Shown here piece by piece: positions 8,464 through 17,178 of a stretch of DNA of 64,000 nucleotides. The stretch comes from Ascoidea rubescens DSM 1968 (Eukaryota > Ascomycota > Saccharomycetes > Ascoideales > Ascoideaceae), in the NCBI RefSeq assembly GCF_001661345.1, contig NW_017962913.1, positions 191,428 to 255,427 on the forward strand, read 5' to 3'. The first letter of the stretch is position 1. Every line of letters starts with the position of its first letter. Below the pieces are notes generated by a model. The model was given only the letters and a program-made list of their open reading frames with translations. It did no database searches and was not told where the DNA came from. Both the position numbers and the translations under genes were made by a program.

Positions 8464-9878
8464 GTATTAGTATTAGTATTAGTATTAGTATTANTAGTAT
8501 TAGTATTAGTATTAGTATTAGTATTAGTATTAGTATTAGTATTAGTATTAGTATTAGTATTAGTATTAGTATTAGTATTAGTATTAGTAATATTAGCAGT
8601 ATTAGCATGATTATTAGCATGATTGTTATTATTATTAGTTGTAGTAGTGCTGTTACTATTACTATTATTATTGATATTATGTGAAACCATGTTATTTGAA
8701 TATTGATTTAATCTTTTTTGTTGAAGTTGTATTTGAGCTTCTTCTTGAATTTTTTGAACGACATCTCTTTGTAATTTAGGATTTAGAGATTGAAAAGTTG
8801 GATGCATTGAGACCAAGAAGCTGATTTGCTCTTGTAATTGATCTTGTTGTTCTTTAAGATTTAGCTGATTCAATTTATCATTATCAGTGTCAATAATATT
8901 ATTGTAGTTGGAAATATTTGTTGTGTTTTTATTGTTGTTGTTGTTGTTAATAATATGGTTGTGATTACTAGATAAGCTGGTATTTGCATGGACATTCGTG
9001 TTGTTAATGTTGGCATTAAGATTGTTTATAGAGATGGATTGATTGTAGTCGATTTGGCGGTAGCTTGAATGGGACAAGTATAGGTTATTTTTCTTCTTTC
9101 TTGAGCGACAGAACATGCAAACCTTATGGTTATTGATATCATCACCAACCAAGGGTTTTGCACATCTGTTGCAGTTGCCGATTCTCTCCAAGTTTGTTCT
9201 TCGTAGTTTGTCATTGTCTCTGCATCTTTTGCAGACTTTGTAGTAAATAGGGCCTTCTTGTTGGTGATTTGGACCAGAGCAATGCACACATCTTCCCTCA
9301 AGGGCTCTGTTGGCCTTTTTGCTTCGAAGGCTTAATCGGCAAGCAGGACATAAAACATATTGAGATTGGTCTTCTGGAATCAACTGGCCACATCTTCTGC
9401 AGGCACCATCTTTCAACTTGGTTTTGGACTGCCATCGTCTGGACCTCTCTTTTTGCAAGTCTCTGCAGTGGGGACATAGCTTGTAATGTTTTGTGGTGTT
9501 CTGCTGGAAAGCCTTTCTGCACCTGGAGCACTCAGAGGAATCAGGCATCAAGACAAGATAGTCGTTTTGAGCAACGTTGTTCATCATTAGGATGGCAGAG
9601 CCATCGGAGGGCTCATGGACCATAAGGCGGCTGGGATCATCGTCAGGAAGGCCAGGAGAGCCAGGTTCCAGGTCTGTGACAGAGTTCTTGAGGTTGTCTT
9701 TGTGCTGGAGGTCGAAGGCAGGTCGCAACTGAGGATCAACAGCAAAGGAGCCAGGCACCATCTGGGCGAGGGCAGAGGGCAGCAGGGACTGGTTCTTGGG
9801 GAGGAGGACAGAGGACAGGCCCTCCTCGTAGGCAGCAGACTCTCCATTCAGCTCCAAATCCATCAGCGTCGTCACCAA
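8259..9878 (-). CDS. regulator with four tandem CX2C-CX2C zinc modules; C-terminus frameshifted
   Basis: The N-terminal 115 residues are low in charge. Residues about 117-275 carry four modules of the form CX2C-X13-15-CX2C: CSRC...CPHC, CRRC...CPAC, CVHC...CKRC and CNRC...CMFC. Each is followed by Arg/Lys-rich linkers, so each probably binds one zinc and the array probably binds nucleic acid. The layout recalls Wor3-type fungal regulators, but I cannot confirm homology. The rest is low complexity: Asn/His, a helical Gln/Leu stretch, an Asn-Thr repeat with one ambiguous base (8494), then poly-Asn. As read it has 539 residues. A 22-bp duplication shifts the frame near the end; the undisturbed frame ends NPLNYAS at 8117. 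The 5' half is GC-rich with several CTG codons, the 3' half AT-rich. Start 9878 lies 162 bases from a divergent start. Confidence 0.65.
8385..8590. repeat. trinucleotide and hexanucleotide microsatellite
   Basis: A run of about 26 ATT/TTA triplets is followed by a long TTAGTA hexamer array. On the minus strand they encode poly-Asn and alternating Asn-Thr in the zinc-module protein. An ambiguous base at 8494 and a phase break beside it suggest the array length is uncertain in the assembly. Confidence 0.85.
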
Positions 9879-9988
9879 TGGTGGTGGTTAGGAGGAGATG
9901 GGCTCAGAAGAACTGCTTTTTGTGCGCGGCGCCGGCCCGCAGCGGTGGTCTCGGGGGCTGTTTCTTTTTTGGCGTCGTGTTGGTGCTG

Positions 9989-10042
9989 GAGAAGCACAAG
10001 AAGCACAAGAAGCATGAGAAGCACGAGAAGCACGAGAAGCAT
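9989..10042 (+). repeat. six 9-bp tandem repeats ending in a start codon
   Basis: Six units of RAGAAGCAY lie at 9989-9997, 9998-10006, 10007-10015, 10016-10024, 10025-10033 and 10034-10042. The last unit ends AT, the first two bases of the likely start codon at 10041. The array occupies the whole proximal leader of the plus-strand gene. Because the period is three codons, an in-frame upstream ATG would add only a Ser-Thr-Arg repeat to the protein. Confidence 0.8.
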
Positions 10043-13000
10043 GGCTCGTGTGCACACAGAGGAGTCTGGCAGTGGCGTTGCTGCAAAGAAAGACCCTTTT
10101 GAGATGCTCGGATTGGTGCCCGACAGATTCAGGCCCAAGGCCTCAGCTAAACCTCATCCAAGAAGACGAAGGGCTGCTGCTCATCCAGAAACAACACCAT
10201 CACTGACCACCTTCAGGTTTTTCAAAAAAGCACACAGTTCCTCAATTATTGTCTCCAGTACTTCACCTGCTGCTGAGAAATTTTCCAGGTCGAGCTTTTC
10301 AACAGGCAACAAACAAGATTCGCCAACCAGCGAATCATACCAGCTAATTGAGATTGATAGCGATGAGGATGCTATTCATGACGAGAACCATGCTACCCAG
10401 AAGAATGTCAGAAATCTTGCTTTTCCCAGAATTGCCACCAAAAATACAAGAAGAAACACACCTCAAACTCGCAAGGTCTCCAACAATTCAAATAGTAATA
10501 AAAAGTCAAGCAAAAGCTCTTTGGAATTGCTTGATATTGCTGAAGTCTCTGACACCAGCATTGCTGAAATCTCTGACGACATATTCAATGAAACATTTGA
10601 CGAAGAAGCTGCTCTAGATGAAATTAAAAAATCCATAAAAAATACCATGCAATTTGGTAAAAGAAACGTATCTAGTTCTTCTTTAAATCCCAATTCCAAT
10701 TCTAATTCCAACTCAATTAAAAAGTCAACAGCAATTAATCTGAGCGATATTGATTCCGACAATACTCTTTTGAATGCTGTAATAGATATCGACATGTCCT
10801 CTGATGACAATTTTAACTCTCCCTCTGAGCGTAAAACATTCCTGAAAAGAATTGATTCTTCCACTATTTTTAAAAATCATTTTCAAAATCAATCCAAAAA
10901 ATCCATACAAAAACAATTAAACTTCCTTTCAATTCAACCAAATGATTCAAACCACTCAAACCACTCAAACCACTCAAATAATCCAACTTTATCCAATTAT
11001 ACTTCTCCATTTAAAAAAAAAACAACTTCTCCCTCCGAAGACTCAAATGAAAATTTCGAATTGATTGAAATAAATTATTGTCGCAATTCCTCTTCATCCT
11101 TTAAACTAAATAACTCAACTTTTGAAATACCCCAAAATGTATTAATAAATATTAAAAATCACTCCAAAATCGATTCCTTGCCTTCTTCCTTAATCTATTC
11201 CAATCACGATGATTACTTTCTCAAAAATAACACTAAAATTGTTTCCTATTTTCAGTCAAAGGTAAACTCAAAAAGACTTTGTTTAGGTTACCCAATAATC
11301 CCCTCCATCTTTGCAGTCTATATCATTCAAATCTTAGAATTCATCTACAAGTTTGCAAACCTATTTCCCAAAAATTTACTTTACATTGGTCCTCAAGAAT
11401 TAGAAGCCGGTATTGGCTTGAATAAAATTCACCATACAATCTTTGACAACAATGACTCATTTATAAATAAAATCAACAAAAAATTCGATTCTTGTTGCAA
11501 CATAGATACTCAAAAATTAAAATTCCTAACTAGTCAAAGTACTTTGGATAATCAACACCATTCAGATGACCAAATTACTTCTGAAAACAATCAAAATTCA
11601 GCCGAAACTTCAGATCAAGTATCTCCTGAAATAGAAAGACTATTTTCTTATCTATTATCTCTTGTACTCGACAAGACAAACATCAGAAACAGTGCAACTC
11701 AAAAATCTTTAATTGAACTCAAAAAAATCTCTAAAAATCTACAATATCCAGATGAATGGAAATTAAATTCAATTGATCATCTTAATAAATCAAATAACAT
11801 TTCAAACACCACTATAACTGTTATCGATATTGAAAATGATATTGATAATGAAAATGATATTGATGAGGAAAATAATGAAAAAATTGAAGAAAAATGGTTC
11901 AATCCATTTACTGACGTTCCAGATTTTCTTCAAAACGGTTTATCCTCTTTGGAACCAATCGATAGACTAATAATGCTTCACCTACTCTGTGATTGGGCTA
12001 TTGAAAGATCAACAAAAGTCAAACAAACAATTACAGAACTTTTAGAATTGCAAAGTTTATCTAAATTATTAACAGAAAGTACATATTATGTTTCAAGATA
12101 TATTAAAGAAGGTGAATCCGGAATAGAAGCCGCTGTCAAAAAGGCAACCAAAATTAAAAACCAAAAAATCTCAAATCAAGTTTTAGTTGAAAATACTAAG
12201 ATTAAAAAATCAGTCTTGAATAAAAATGCCAGTTCAGTAAAATCTGACACTAAAAACAACAATATCAATGAAAATGGAAAAGAAAATAAAAATAAAAAAA
12301 ATAATACCCAAAAAATTAAAATAAAAGACATTATCAATGAATTAAGTCTAGAAGAAAAGGAAAAAAATGATAAAACGAGGCGGGAAATAATTGACAAGAT
12401 TAACAAATTACCAGAGTTGGATCCGAAATCTGATCCATTAGATCATCCACTAGCATTAAGACTATTGGATTTTTTTGCAGGAGAATGTGGTCCAACAGGA
12501 AAATTTTATTTAGTAAGAATGGCAGATAGTCAATCTGGAGATTTAACCAGTTATGATGAGTTTAAAAAAGTTATCGAAAAGAGTCAAACGAAAAAGGATG
12601 CTATCAAGTGTAGTCCACCTTCAAAATTTAAATTATACGTTAATGATGTGAGTGGGATGTTACAGACAATGTTCATTGAAAATGATTATCATAATTGGAA
12701 GAAAAAAAGGAAACGAAGCAGCACTAATAACTCTAAGAAATTGGAATTTTTGGGAGATACCACAATTGATAGAATCAAGAATAAATTTTTACTAAATCCA
12801 TGGTATGAAGTTGCTAGTTCGCCAGCCGAGTTGAGTGCAATAATTGAATATTTTGAAAGGAAATTAGAATTGGATGAGGATACTGAGCAGATTCCAACTG
12901 ATCAACTTTTAGTTAATGGGAAAATAAGTAAATTTTCTAAATATTATGATTCAATTTTTTGTTTTATTAATTATCTAAAAGGGATGTTACCATTATTAAC

Positions 13001-13361
13001 ACTTCATGACGAATTATATGAGGTTCGAAGAAAGAAAAAAAATATGGAGATTGACCTAGATCTTGATGAAGGCAAATCAATAGCTGAAAGGAATATTACT
13101 AATTTTAGGCATTTAAGAACAAGACAGCAATTGCAAAATTTAAGAAAAAAAGATAAAGAAATGAGAATATTATTGGAGTCGGATATTGATAGTTCTGGTG
13201 AAGATGATGAAGAGGTGGATAATGATGAAAATAATAGTTTTGATACTGATGAAAGTAAGAAAAAGGAAAAAGATAGAGATAGAGATAGAGAAAATTCTGA
13301 GCAGGCTGATGATGATTATGTGAGTAATAGTGACAGTGATCTTGAACTTTTACAAAGCTAA
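10041..13361 (+). CDS. DDT/WHIM chromatin-remodelling subunit, Ioc3/Esc8-like
   Basis: The 1106-residue product looks like an accessory subunit of an ISWI-type remodeller. A DDT-like segment lies at about residues 617-665: FNPFTDVPDFLQNGLSSLEP, then IDRLIMLHLLCDWAIERSTK. WHIM-like segments follow at about 798-850 (DHPLALRLLDFFAGE, GKFYLVRMADSQSG) and 918-940 (NPWYEVASSPAELSAIIEYF). These fit the DDT, WHIM1, WHIM2 order of Ioc3, Esc8 and Itc1-type proteins. The first 500 residues are Ser/Asn-rich and disordered. A Lys/Glu-rich coil lies at about 690-790 and an acidic tail at the end. I chose the ATG at 10041; the frame is open further upstream but overlaps the divergent gene. Composition falls from GC-rich at the start to AT-rich. 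Which DDT family member it is remains open. Confidence 0.55.
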   Translation: MARVHTEESGSGVAAKKDPFEMLGLVPDRFRPKASAKPHPRRRRAAAHPETTPSLTTFRFFKKAHSSSIIVSSTSPAAEKFSRSSFSTGNKQDSPTSESYQLIEIDSDEDAIHDENHATQKNVRNLAFPRIATKNTRRNTPQTRKVSNNSNSNKKSSKSSLELLDIAEVSDTSIAEISDDIFNETFDEEAALDEIKKSIKNTMQFGKRNVSSSSLNPNSNSNSNSIKKSTAINLSDIDSDNTLLNAVIDIDMSSDDNFNSPSERKTFLKRIDSSTIFKNHFQNQSKKSIQKQLNFLSIQPNDSNHSNHSNHSNNPTLSNYTSPFKKKTTSPSEDSNENFELIEINYCRNSSSSFKLNNSTFEIPQNVLINIKNHSKIDSLPSSLIYSNHDDYFLKNNTKIVSYFQSKVNSKRLCLGYPIIPSIFAVYIIQILEFIYKFANLFPKNLLYIGPQELEAGIGLNKIHHTIFDNNDSFINKINKKFDSCCNIDTQKLKFLTSQSTLDNQHHSDDQITSENNQNSAETSDQVSPEIERLFSYLLSLVLDKTNIRNSATQKSLIELKKISKNLQYPDEWKLNSIDHLNKSNNISNTTITVIDIENDIDNENDIDEENNEKIEEKWFNPFTDVPDFLQNGLSSLEPIDRLIMLHLLCDWAIERSTKVKQTITELLELQSLSKLLTESTYYVSRYIKEGESGIEAAVKKATKIKNQKISNQVLVENTKIKKSVLNKNASSVKSDTKNNNINENGKENKNKKNNTQKIKIKDIINELSLEEKEKNDKTRREIIDKINKLPELDPKSDPLDHPLALRLLDFFAGECGPTGKFYLVRMADSQSGDLTSYDEFKKVIEKSQTKKDAIKCSPPSKFKLYVNDVSGMLQTMFIENDYHNWKKKRKRSSTNNSKKLEFLGDTTIDRIKNKFLLNPWYEVASSPAELSAIIEYFERKLELDEDTEQIPTDQLLVNGKISKFSKYYDSIFCFINYLKGMLPLLTLHDELYEVRRKKKNMEIDLDLDEGKSIAERNITNFRHLRTRQQLQNLRKKDKEMRILLESDIDSSGEDDEEVDNDENNSFDTDESKKKEKDRDRDRENSEQADDDYVSNSDSDLELLQS

Positions 13362-13555
13362 TATACTCGAGTCAAAAAATGTTCACTGCAATTAAGGAAA
13401 AAAAATATAGAGTTAAAATTTTATCTTTTTTGATCTTGATTGATTATTTTATATTTCTGTATTTTATATATATATACTTATATATATTTATCTGTGCTAA
13501 CGATTATTTAGAAGATTTTATTTGATGAAAGAATTGAAGCGTGTAGTTATTTTAA

Positions 13556-14722
13556 TTAAATTTTTAAAGTCAATTTACCAGTTGTTCTTCTACCTTCCAA
13601 GTCTTCAGCAGCTTGTCTATAGTTTTTTAGAGGGTAAACCTTTGTGATATTGAATTTCAATTGATTGGTTTTAATTAAGTCGATCAATTGAGAAGAATAT
13701 AAATCCCATTCAGACTTGTCTGTAATGTAACCAAAGACAGTTGGTCTTAAGATTTTGACATTTTTAGCAGATAATCTGTTGATAACTAATGGAGGAACAG
13801 CTCCACTGGCATTACCAAAGCTTACAAAAGTGCCCTTTCTTGCAAGAGAAGCTAAGGAGATTTCAAAAGTGTCTTTACCAATACCATCAAAAACAGCTTG
13901 AACACCCTTTCCATTTGTAATTTCCAAGACTTTTTCAGCGATATTTTCAGTTGAAGAATTGATGAGATACTTAGCTCCATAGGATTTGACAAGATCTAAT
14001 TTTTCTTGCGTTGAAGCAGTTGCAATTATGTTGGCATGTTTCAAATTTGTGATCAATTGAGTGAATAATAAACCACAACCACCGGCAGCAGCATGAACTA
14101 AGATGTAATCATTTGGTTGAACATTGTAGGCCTCATTGACAAAAGTTAAAGTGGTTAGACCTTGAACCAAGCTGCTGCCATAGAGCTTCAATTGCTGGTC
14201 AGTGGAGTCGATTGGTAGCTTGATAATCTTGTTAATATTTGGGTTGATTTTTGTAAACTCAGCAAAGGTGCCAGGACTTAAGTATGCTACTTTATCGCCA
14301 ACGCTGAAACCAGAGACGTTTTTGCCAGCAGCAGAGACAATTCCTGAAGCTTCTCTACCCAACACATAGGGCTTTTCACATGGATAGAGGCCATTTCTGA
14401 AGTAGGCCTCGATGAAGTTAATTCCGGCGTACTTGTTGTTGATTAAGATCTCGTCGTCGTTTAAGGCAGGAATGGGATAGTCCTCCTCGTATCTGATGAC
14501 CTCAGGACCACCATTTTCACGAATCAAGACCACTTTGTTGGTTTTGGGAATGTTGAAGGAGGAAGTAGACATATTTCTGTAGTAGCAACTGAGATGGTTG
14601 GAACGACGGATATAGGTGTGGAGGGGAGGGCGAAGAGCTGTGGAAGCTGGAGCACAAGAAAGAGTTAGTTTGGCGCCAGAAGAACGAAGGAACCTGGAGG
14701 AAAGAGAAGAAAGCCCAACCAT
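13556..14722 (-). CDS. ZTA1: zeta-crystallin-like NADPH:quinone oxidoreductase
   Basis: This is a zinc-independent medium-chain dehydrogenase/reductase that reduces quinones with NADPH. The catalytic part begins NKVVLIRENGGPEVIRYEED and continues with GINFIEAYFRNGLYP and PYVLGREASGIVSAAGKNV. The nucleotide-binding motif is VHAAAGGCGLLFTQL, and an NADPH-type AGG...TASTQEKLDL pattern follows. Length from Met51 (338 residues) matches S. cerevisiae Zta1 (334). The first in-frame ATG (14722) adds 50 residues rich in Ser, Arg and Leu with almost no acidic residues, which look like a mitochondrial presequence. Met51 (14572, MSTSSFNIPK) would give a cytosolic form. Both forms may be made from one gene; this is inferred from sequence only. 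Confidence 0.92.
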   Translation of the reverse strand: MVGLSSLSSRFLRSSGAKLTLSCAPASTALRPPLHTYIRRSNHLSCYYRNMSTSSFNIPKTNKVVLIRENGGPEVIRYEEDYPIPALNDDEILINNKYAGINFIEAYFRNGLYPCEKPYVLGREASGIVSAAGKNVSGFSVGDKVAYLSPGTFAEFTKINPNINKIIKLPIDSTDQQLKLYGSSLVQGLTTLTFVNEAYNVQPNDYILVHAAAGGCGLLFTQLITNLKHANIIATASTQEKLDLVKSYGAKYLINSSTENIAEKVLEITNGKGVQAVFDGIGKDTFEISLASLARKGTFVSFGNASGAVPPLVINRLSAKNVKILRPTVFGYITDKSEWDLYSSQLIDLIKTNQLKFNITKVYPLKNYRQAAEDLEGRRTTGKLTLKI

Positions 14723-14939
14723 GAAGCAAGAGAAGCAGTATTTATAGAGGGCTGCTTAAGAGCATCAGCTGGAGAAAGAGCTCACCATCGCCATTCATTA
14801 GTAATCCTCTGGATATTGCTTGATCGTCTCCATACTTTGTGCAATCGCAGGCTCTGTTCTCGGTAAACAACCAGTGGGGGACGAAGCTCTTCATCTCTCT
14901 GCTTCTTTACTGGTGAGAAGAATCAAACAACCCATTGCC

Positions 14940-15500
14940 ATGTACAGGAAGAGCTCTTTTGCCAGCCAGTTCTCCTCTGAGCTGTCTGGCAACAACAACG
15001 CCAGCAGAAACGAGCTCACCTCCATCAACAAGCTCATCAACAGCTCCAAGAGCAGCTCTTACAGAAAGAAGAAAAAGTCCATTATCTACTTGCGATACCA
15101 GCTAGCTGAGTTGGAGAAGAACTTCCAGAAGTTTGACAAGCTAATAGAGATCCACTCAAAGCAATTGAACTCCATCAAGAAGTTGGCCATCTTGAACACT
15201 AGTTTGTTTATGAGTGTTGATAAGATTGTGGAAATGGATTTCAAAAAGGAGATGGGTGTGCAAGTGAATGACGAGGCCAAACAAGACGAGCTTCATGGTT
15301 CCAATGAACGCCCTCTCAATAACAATGAAAACGACAAAGATAACAATAATGTTGGCAGTAATGGCGACAACAATGGCTACAACAATGACCGTAATAATGG
15401 CAATTTCAACGTCGACTCAAATGATCTACATGAGAGAAATGATGAGGACAGTGAGGAAAACAAACCCATCGAGATAGATGAAACATTTGAACTAGACTGA
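14940..15500 (+). CDS. small coiled-coil protein, unrecognised
   Basis: The 186-residue product begins MYRKSSFASQFSSE. It has a Ser/Lys-rich stretch and then a helical, coiled-coil-like core at about residues 48-105: SIIYLRYQLAELEKNFQKFD, KLIEIHSKQLNSIKKLA, ILNTSLFMSVDKIV. A long acidic, Asn-rich tail follows. The size and single coil recall small kinetochore or BLOC-type subunits, but no motif decides it. One CTG codon sits in a Ser-rich stretch (SSE-CTG-SGNNN). The frame is open upstream only with a non-ATG start, so I begin at 14940. It is divergent from ZTA1 across a GC-rich region. Confidence 0.6.
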   Translation: MYRKSSFASQFSSELSGNNNASRNELTSINKLINSSKSSSYRKKKKSIIYLRYQLAELEKNFQKFDKLIEIHSKQLNSIKKLAILNTSLFMSVDKIVEMDFKKEMGVQVNDEAKQDELHGSNERPLNNNENDKDNNNVGSNGDNNGYNNDRNNGNFNVDSNDLHERNDEDSEENKPIEIDETFELD

Positions 15501-15979
15501 GCATTGCTCTCCTCCTCTTCTTTGTTGGCCCATCCTATCGTTGCAGAGATACGTTGATGTTTTCAACAGAAATAGAATCAGAATACCACTCCAGCTCTGG
15601 TGGAAGATCTTCCCAGCAAAGAACTGGCAGAGTATCGATGCTGCACAGACACTACAGGCATTAACTGCTTAGTAGTGTCAAACACTTCATTTAATCTCTA
15701 TATGGTTGTCTCAATACAGTAATAAACTAGTAGCCCAACCACTACATTAATATATCACCAATATATTTGCAAACTGTAGCTTGACAAAAAATTCACTTTA
15801 AACCTTGAACAGCTGCATTAAAATTTTCAAAACGAATATTTTCCAACCTTCTAACTCTGGTTTCATAAAAGGTTTTCTACTCTCAAAACCAATTATCCTT
15901 CTTATCACTGTTATCACTGTTACCGCAGATTCGTTGATTCATTAACCCATTAAAATCTCTTACCATTAAAGCACACAAA
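15501..15979. other. intergenic region upstream of AIM18-like gene
   Basis: About 480 bases between two plus-strand genes: the 3' flank of the coiled-coil gene and the promoter of the AIM18-like gene. A short TTATCACTGTTATCACTGTT direct repeat lies near 15902-15922. I see no gene. Confidence 0.5.
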
Positions 15980-17050
15980 ATGTGGAAGAACTCACTAATC
16001 CCAAACAAATCCTTTTACATGAATAAAGTCCTATCAAAAAATGTAATATACAGACTCACTTATAATTCAAGGGAACTCTCCCCATATTCTGCTTTTTCAA
16101 ATAATTGCAAATACAATTATAAGAGTTACAGCAACTACTCGAATAACTCCCACAACACTCACAAATCTCAAAATACTCAAAATACTCAAAATACTCACTA
16201 TCAAAGTATCAAACTACTTTCTCTTCTCTTTATGACTTCTGCTGCTTCCTTGTCCATCTATAACAATCTACTGAGCTCCAACAATTACACAAAAATCTCC
16301 TTAGATACTCTCACCCCATCCTACAAAAACGATGAATCCATTCAAATTGATAAAGTAGTAAACGATTTCCCAACATCTGTTGTCTCTGATTACACAAATG
16401 ACGAGTTCTCTCTTATTGGTTATGGCTCCAGATCTGTCACTTTTATAAACTTCAAAGTCTATTGTCTAGCAATTTATATCTCAAACTCAGATTTACATCT
16501 AGTATCTCAAATTTTAAATTCAAATTACCTATCAAAGACATTTATTGATGGTTCGAAAAACCCTTCGAATAGCCATAAAGAAAACTTATTGCTTGCTTTG
16601 AAAGATCCCAAAACTTCTCAAGTTTTAATCGATAATCTTTTAAATTCTGGTGTAAAATTCTTGGTTAGAATTGTTCCTACTAGAAATACAGATTTTAATC
16701 ACTTAAAGGATGGTTTCGTTAAAACTTGTTTAAGAAACGAATTAAATAAAAAATACCCTGAAGAAATGTCAAAGGGAATCGATGAAGTAAGAACTGTCTT
16801 TCAAGGTTATAGATCAAAATGCCCAAAAAATCACAACTTGATTGTCGAAAGCTTGGATGGTGGTAAATTGGCCTTTACTTATCAAAAACTAGACAAAAAA
16901 AATAAAAAAATCATCAAAACTGTTAAAATGGGTGTCGTAAATGAACCTTTAATCAGTAAAGCTGTTTTATTGAATTATATGTCTGGTGATGCTCCAATTA
17001 GTGAAGAAGCAAGACAAAAATGTATTGAGGAAATTTCAAGACTCGCCTAA
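15980..17050 (+). CDS. AIM18: mitochondrial chalcone-isomerase-like protein (AIM18/AIM46 family)
   Basis: The C-terminal 220 residues form a chalcone-isomerase-like domain: LIGYGSRSVTFINFKVYCLA, then IYISNSDLHLVSQIL, SGVKFLVRIVPTRNTDFNHL, KDGFVKTCLRN and FTYQKLDKKNKKIIKTVKMG. These are typical of yeast Aim18 and Aim46. Members of this fold in yeast lack known isomerase activity and sit inside mitochondria. The first 60 residues are basic and Asn/Ser-rich (MWKNSLIPNKSFYMNKVLSK), with a hydrophobic segment SIKLLSLLFMTSAASLSIY at about 75-93, consistent with a presequence plus inner-membrane anchor. At 356 residues it is slightly longer than Aim18 (321). AIM18 and AIM46 cannot be told apart here. 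Confidence 0.85.
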   Translation: MWKNSLIPNKSFYMNKVLSKNVIYRLTYNSRELSPYSAFSNNCKYNYKSYSNYSNNSHNTHKSQNTQNTQNTHYQSIKLLSLLFMTSAASLSIYNNLLSSNNYTKISLDTLTPSYKNDESIQIDKVVNDFPTSVVSDYTNDEFSLIGYGSRSVTFINFKVYCLAIYISNSDLHLVSQILNSNYLSKTFIDGSKNPSNSHKENLLLALKDPKTSQVLIDNLLNSGVKFLVRIVPTRNTDFNHLKDGFVKTCLRNELNKKYPEEMSKGIDEVRTVFQGYRSKCPKNHNLIVESLDGGKLAFTYQKLDKKNKKIIKTVKMGVVNEPLISKAVLLNYMSGDAPISEEARQKCIEEISRLA

Positions 17051-17119
17051 TTCCAATTAGTCGTTCCGAATCCTTTTTTCGATTATTGCTCATCTTTAAA
17101 GTCAATTATATTTATCTTT

Positions 17120-17151
<32 letters not shown>

Positions 17152-17178
17152 GTTATCAATCTAGGATTTTGTATATAT

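Noticed and set aside
8361-8684. Plus-strand Ile/Leu/Val repeat frames
   Set aside because: They are other readings of the ATT/TTAGTA microsatellite whose minus-strand frame is continuous with the zinc-module protein.
9615-10040. N-terminal extension of the DDT-domain gene upstream of 10041
   Set aside because: The frame is open, but it overlaps the start of the divergent zinc-module gene and the translated part is Arg/Ser/Thr repeat from the 9-bp array.
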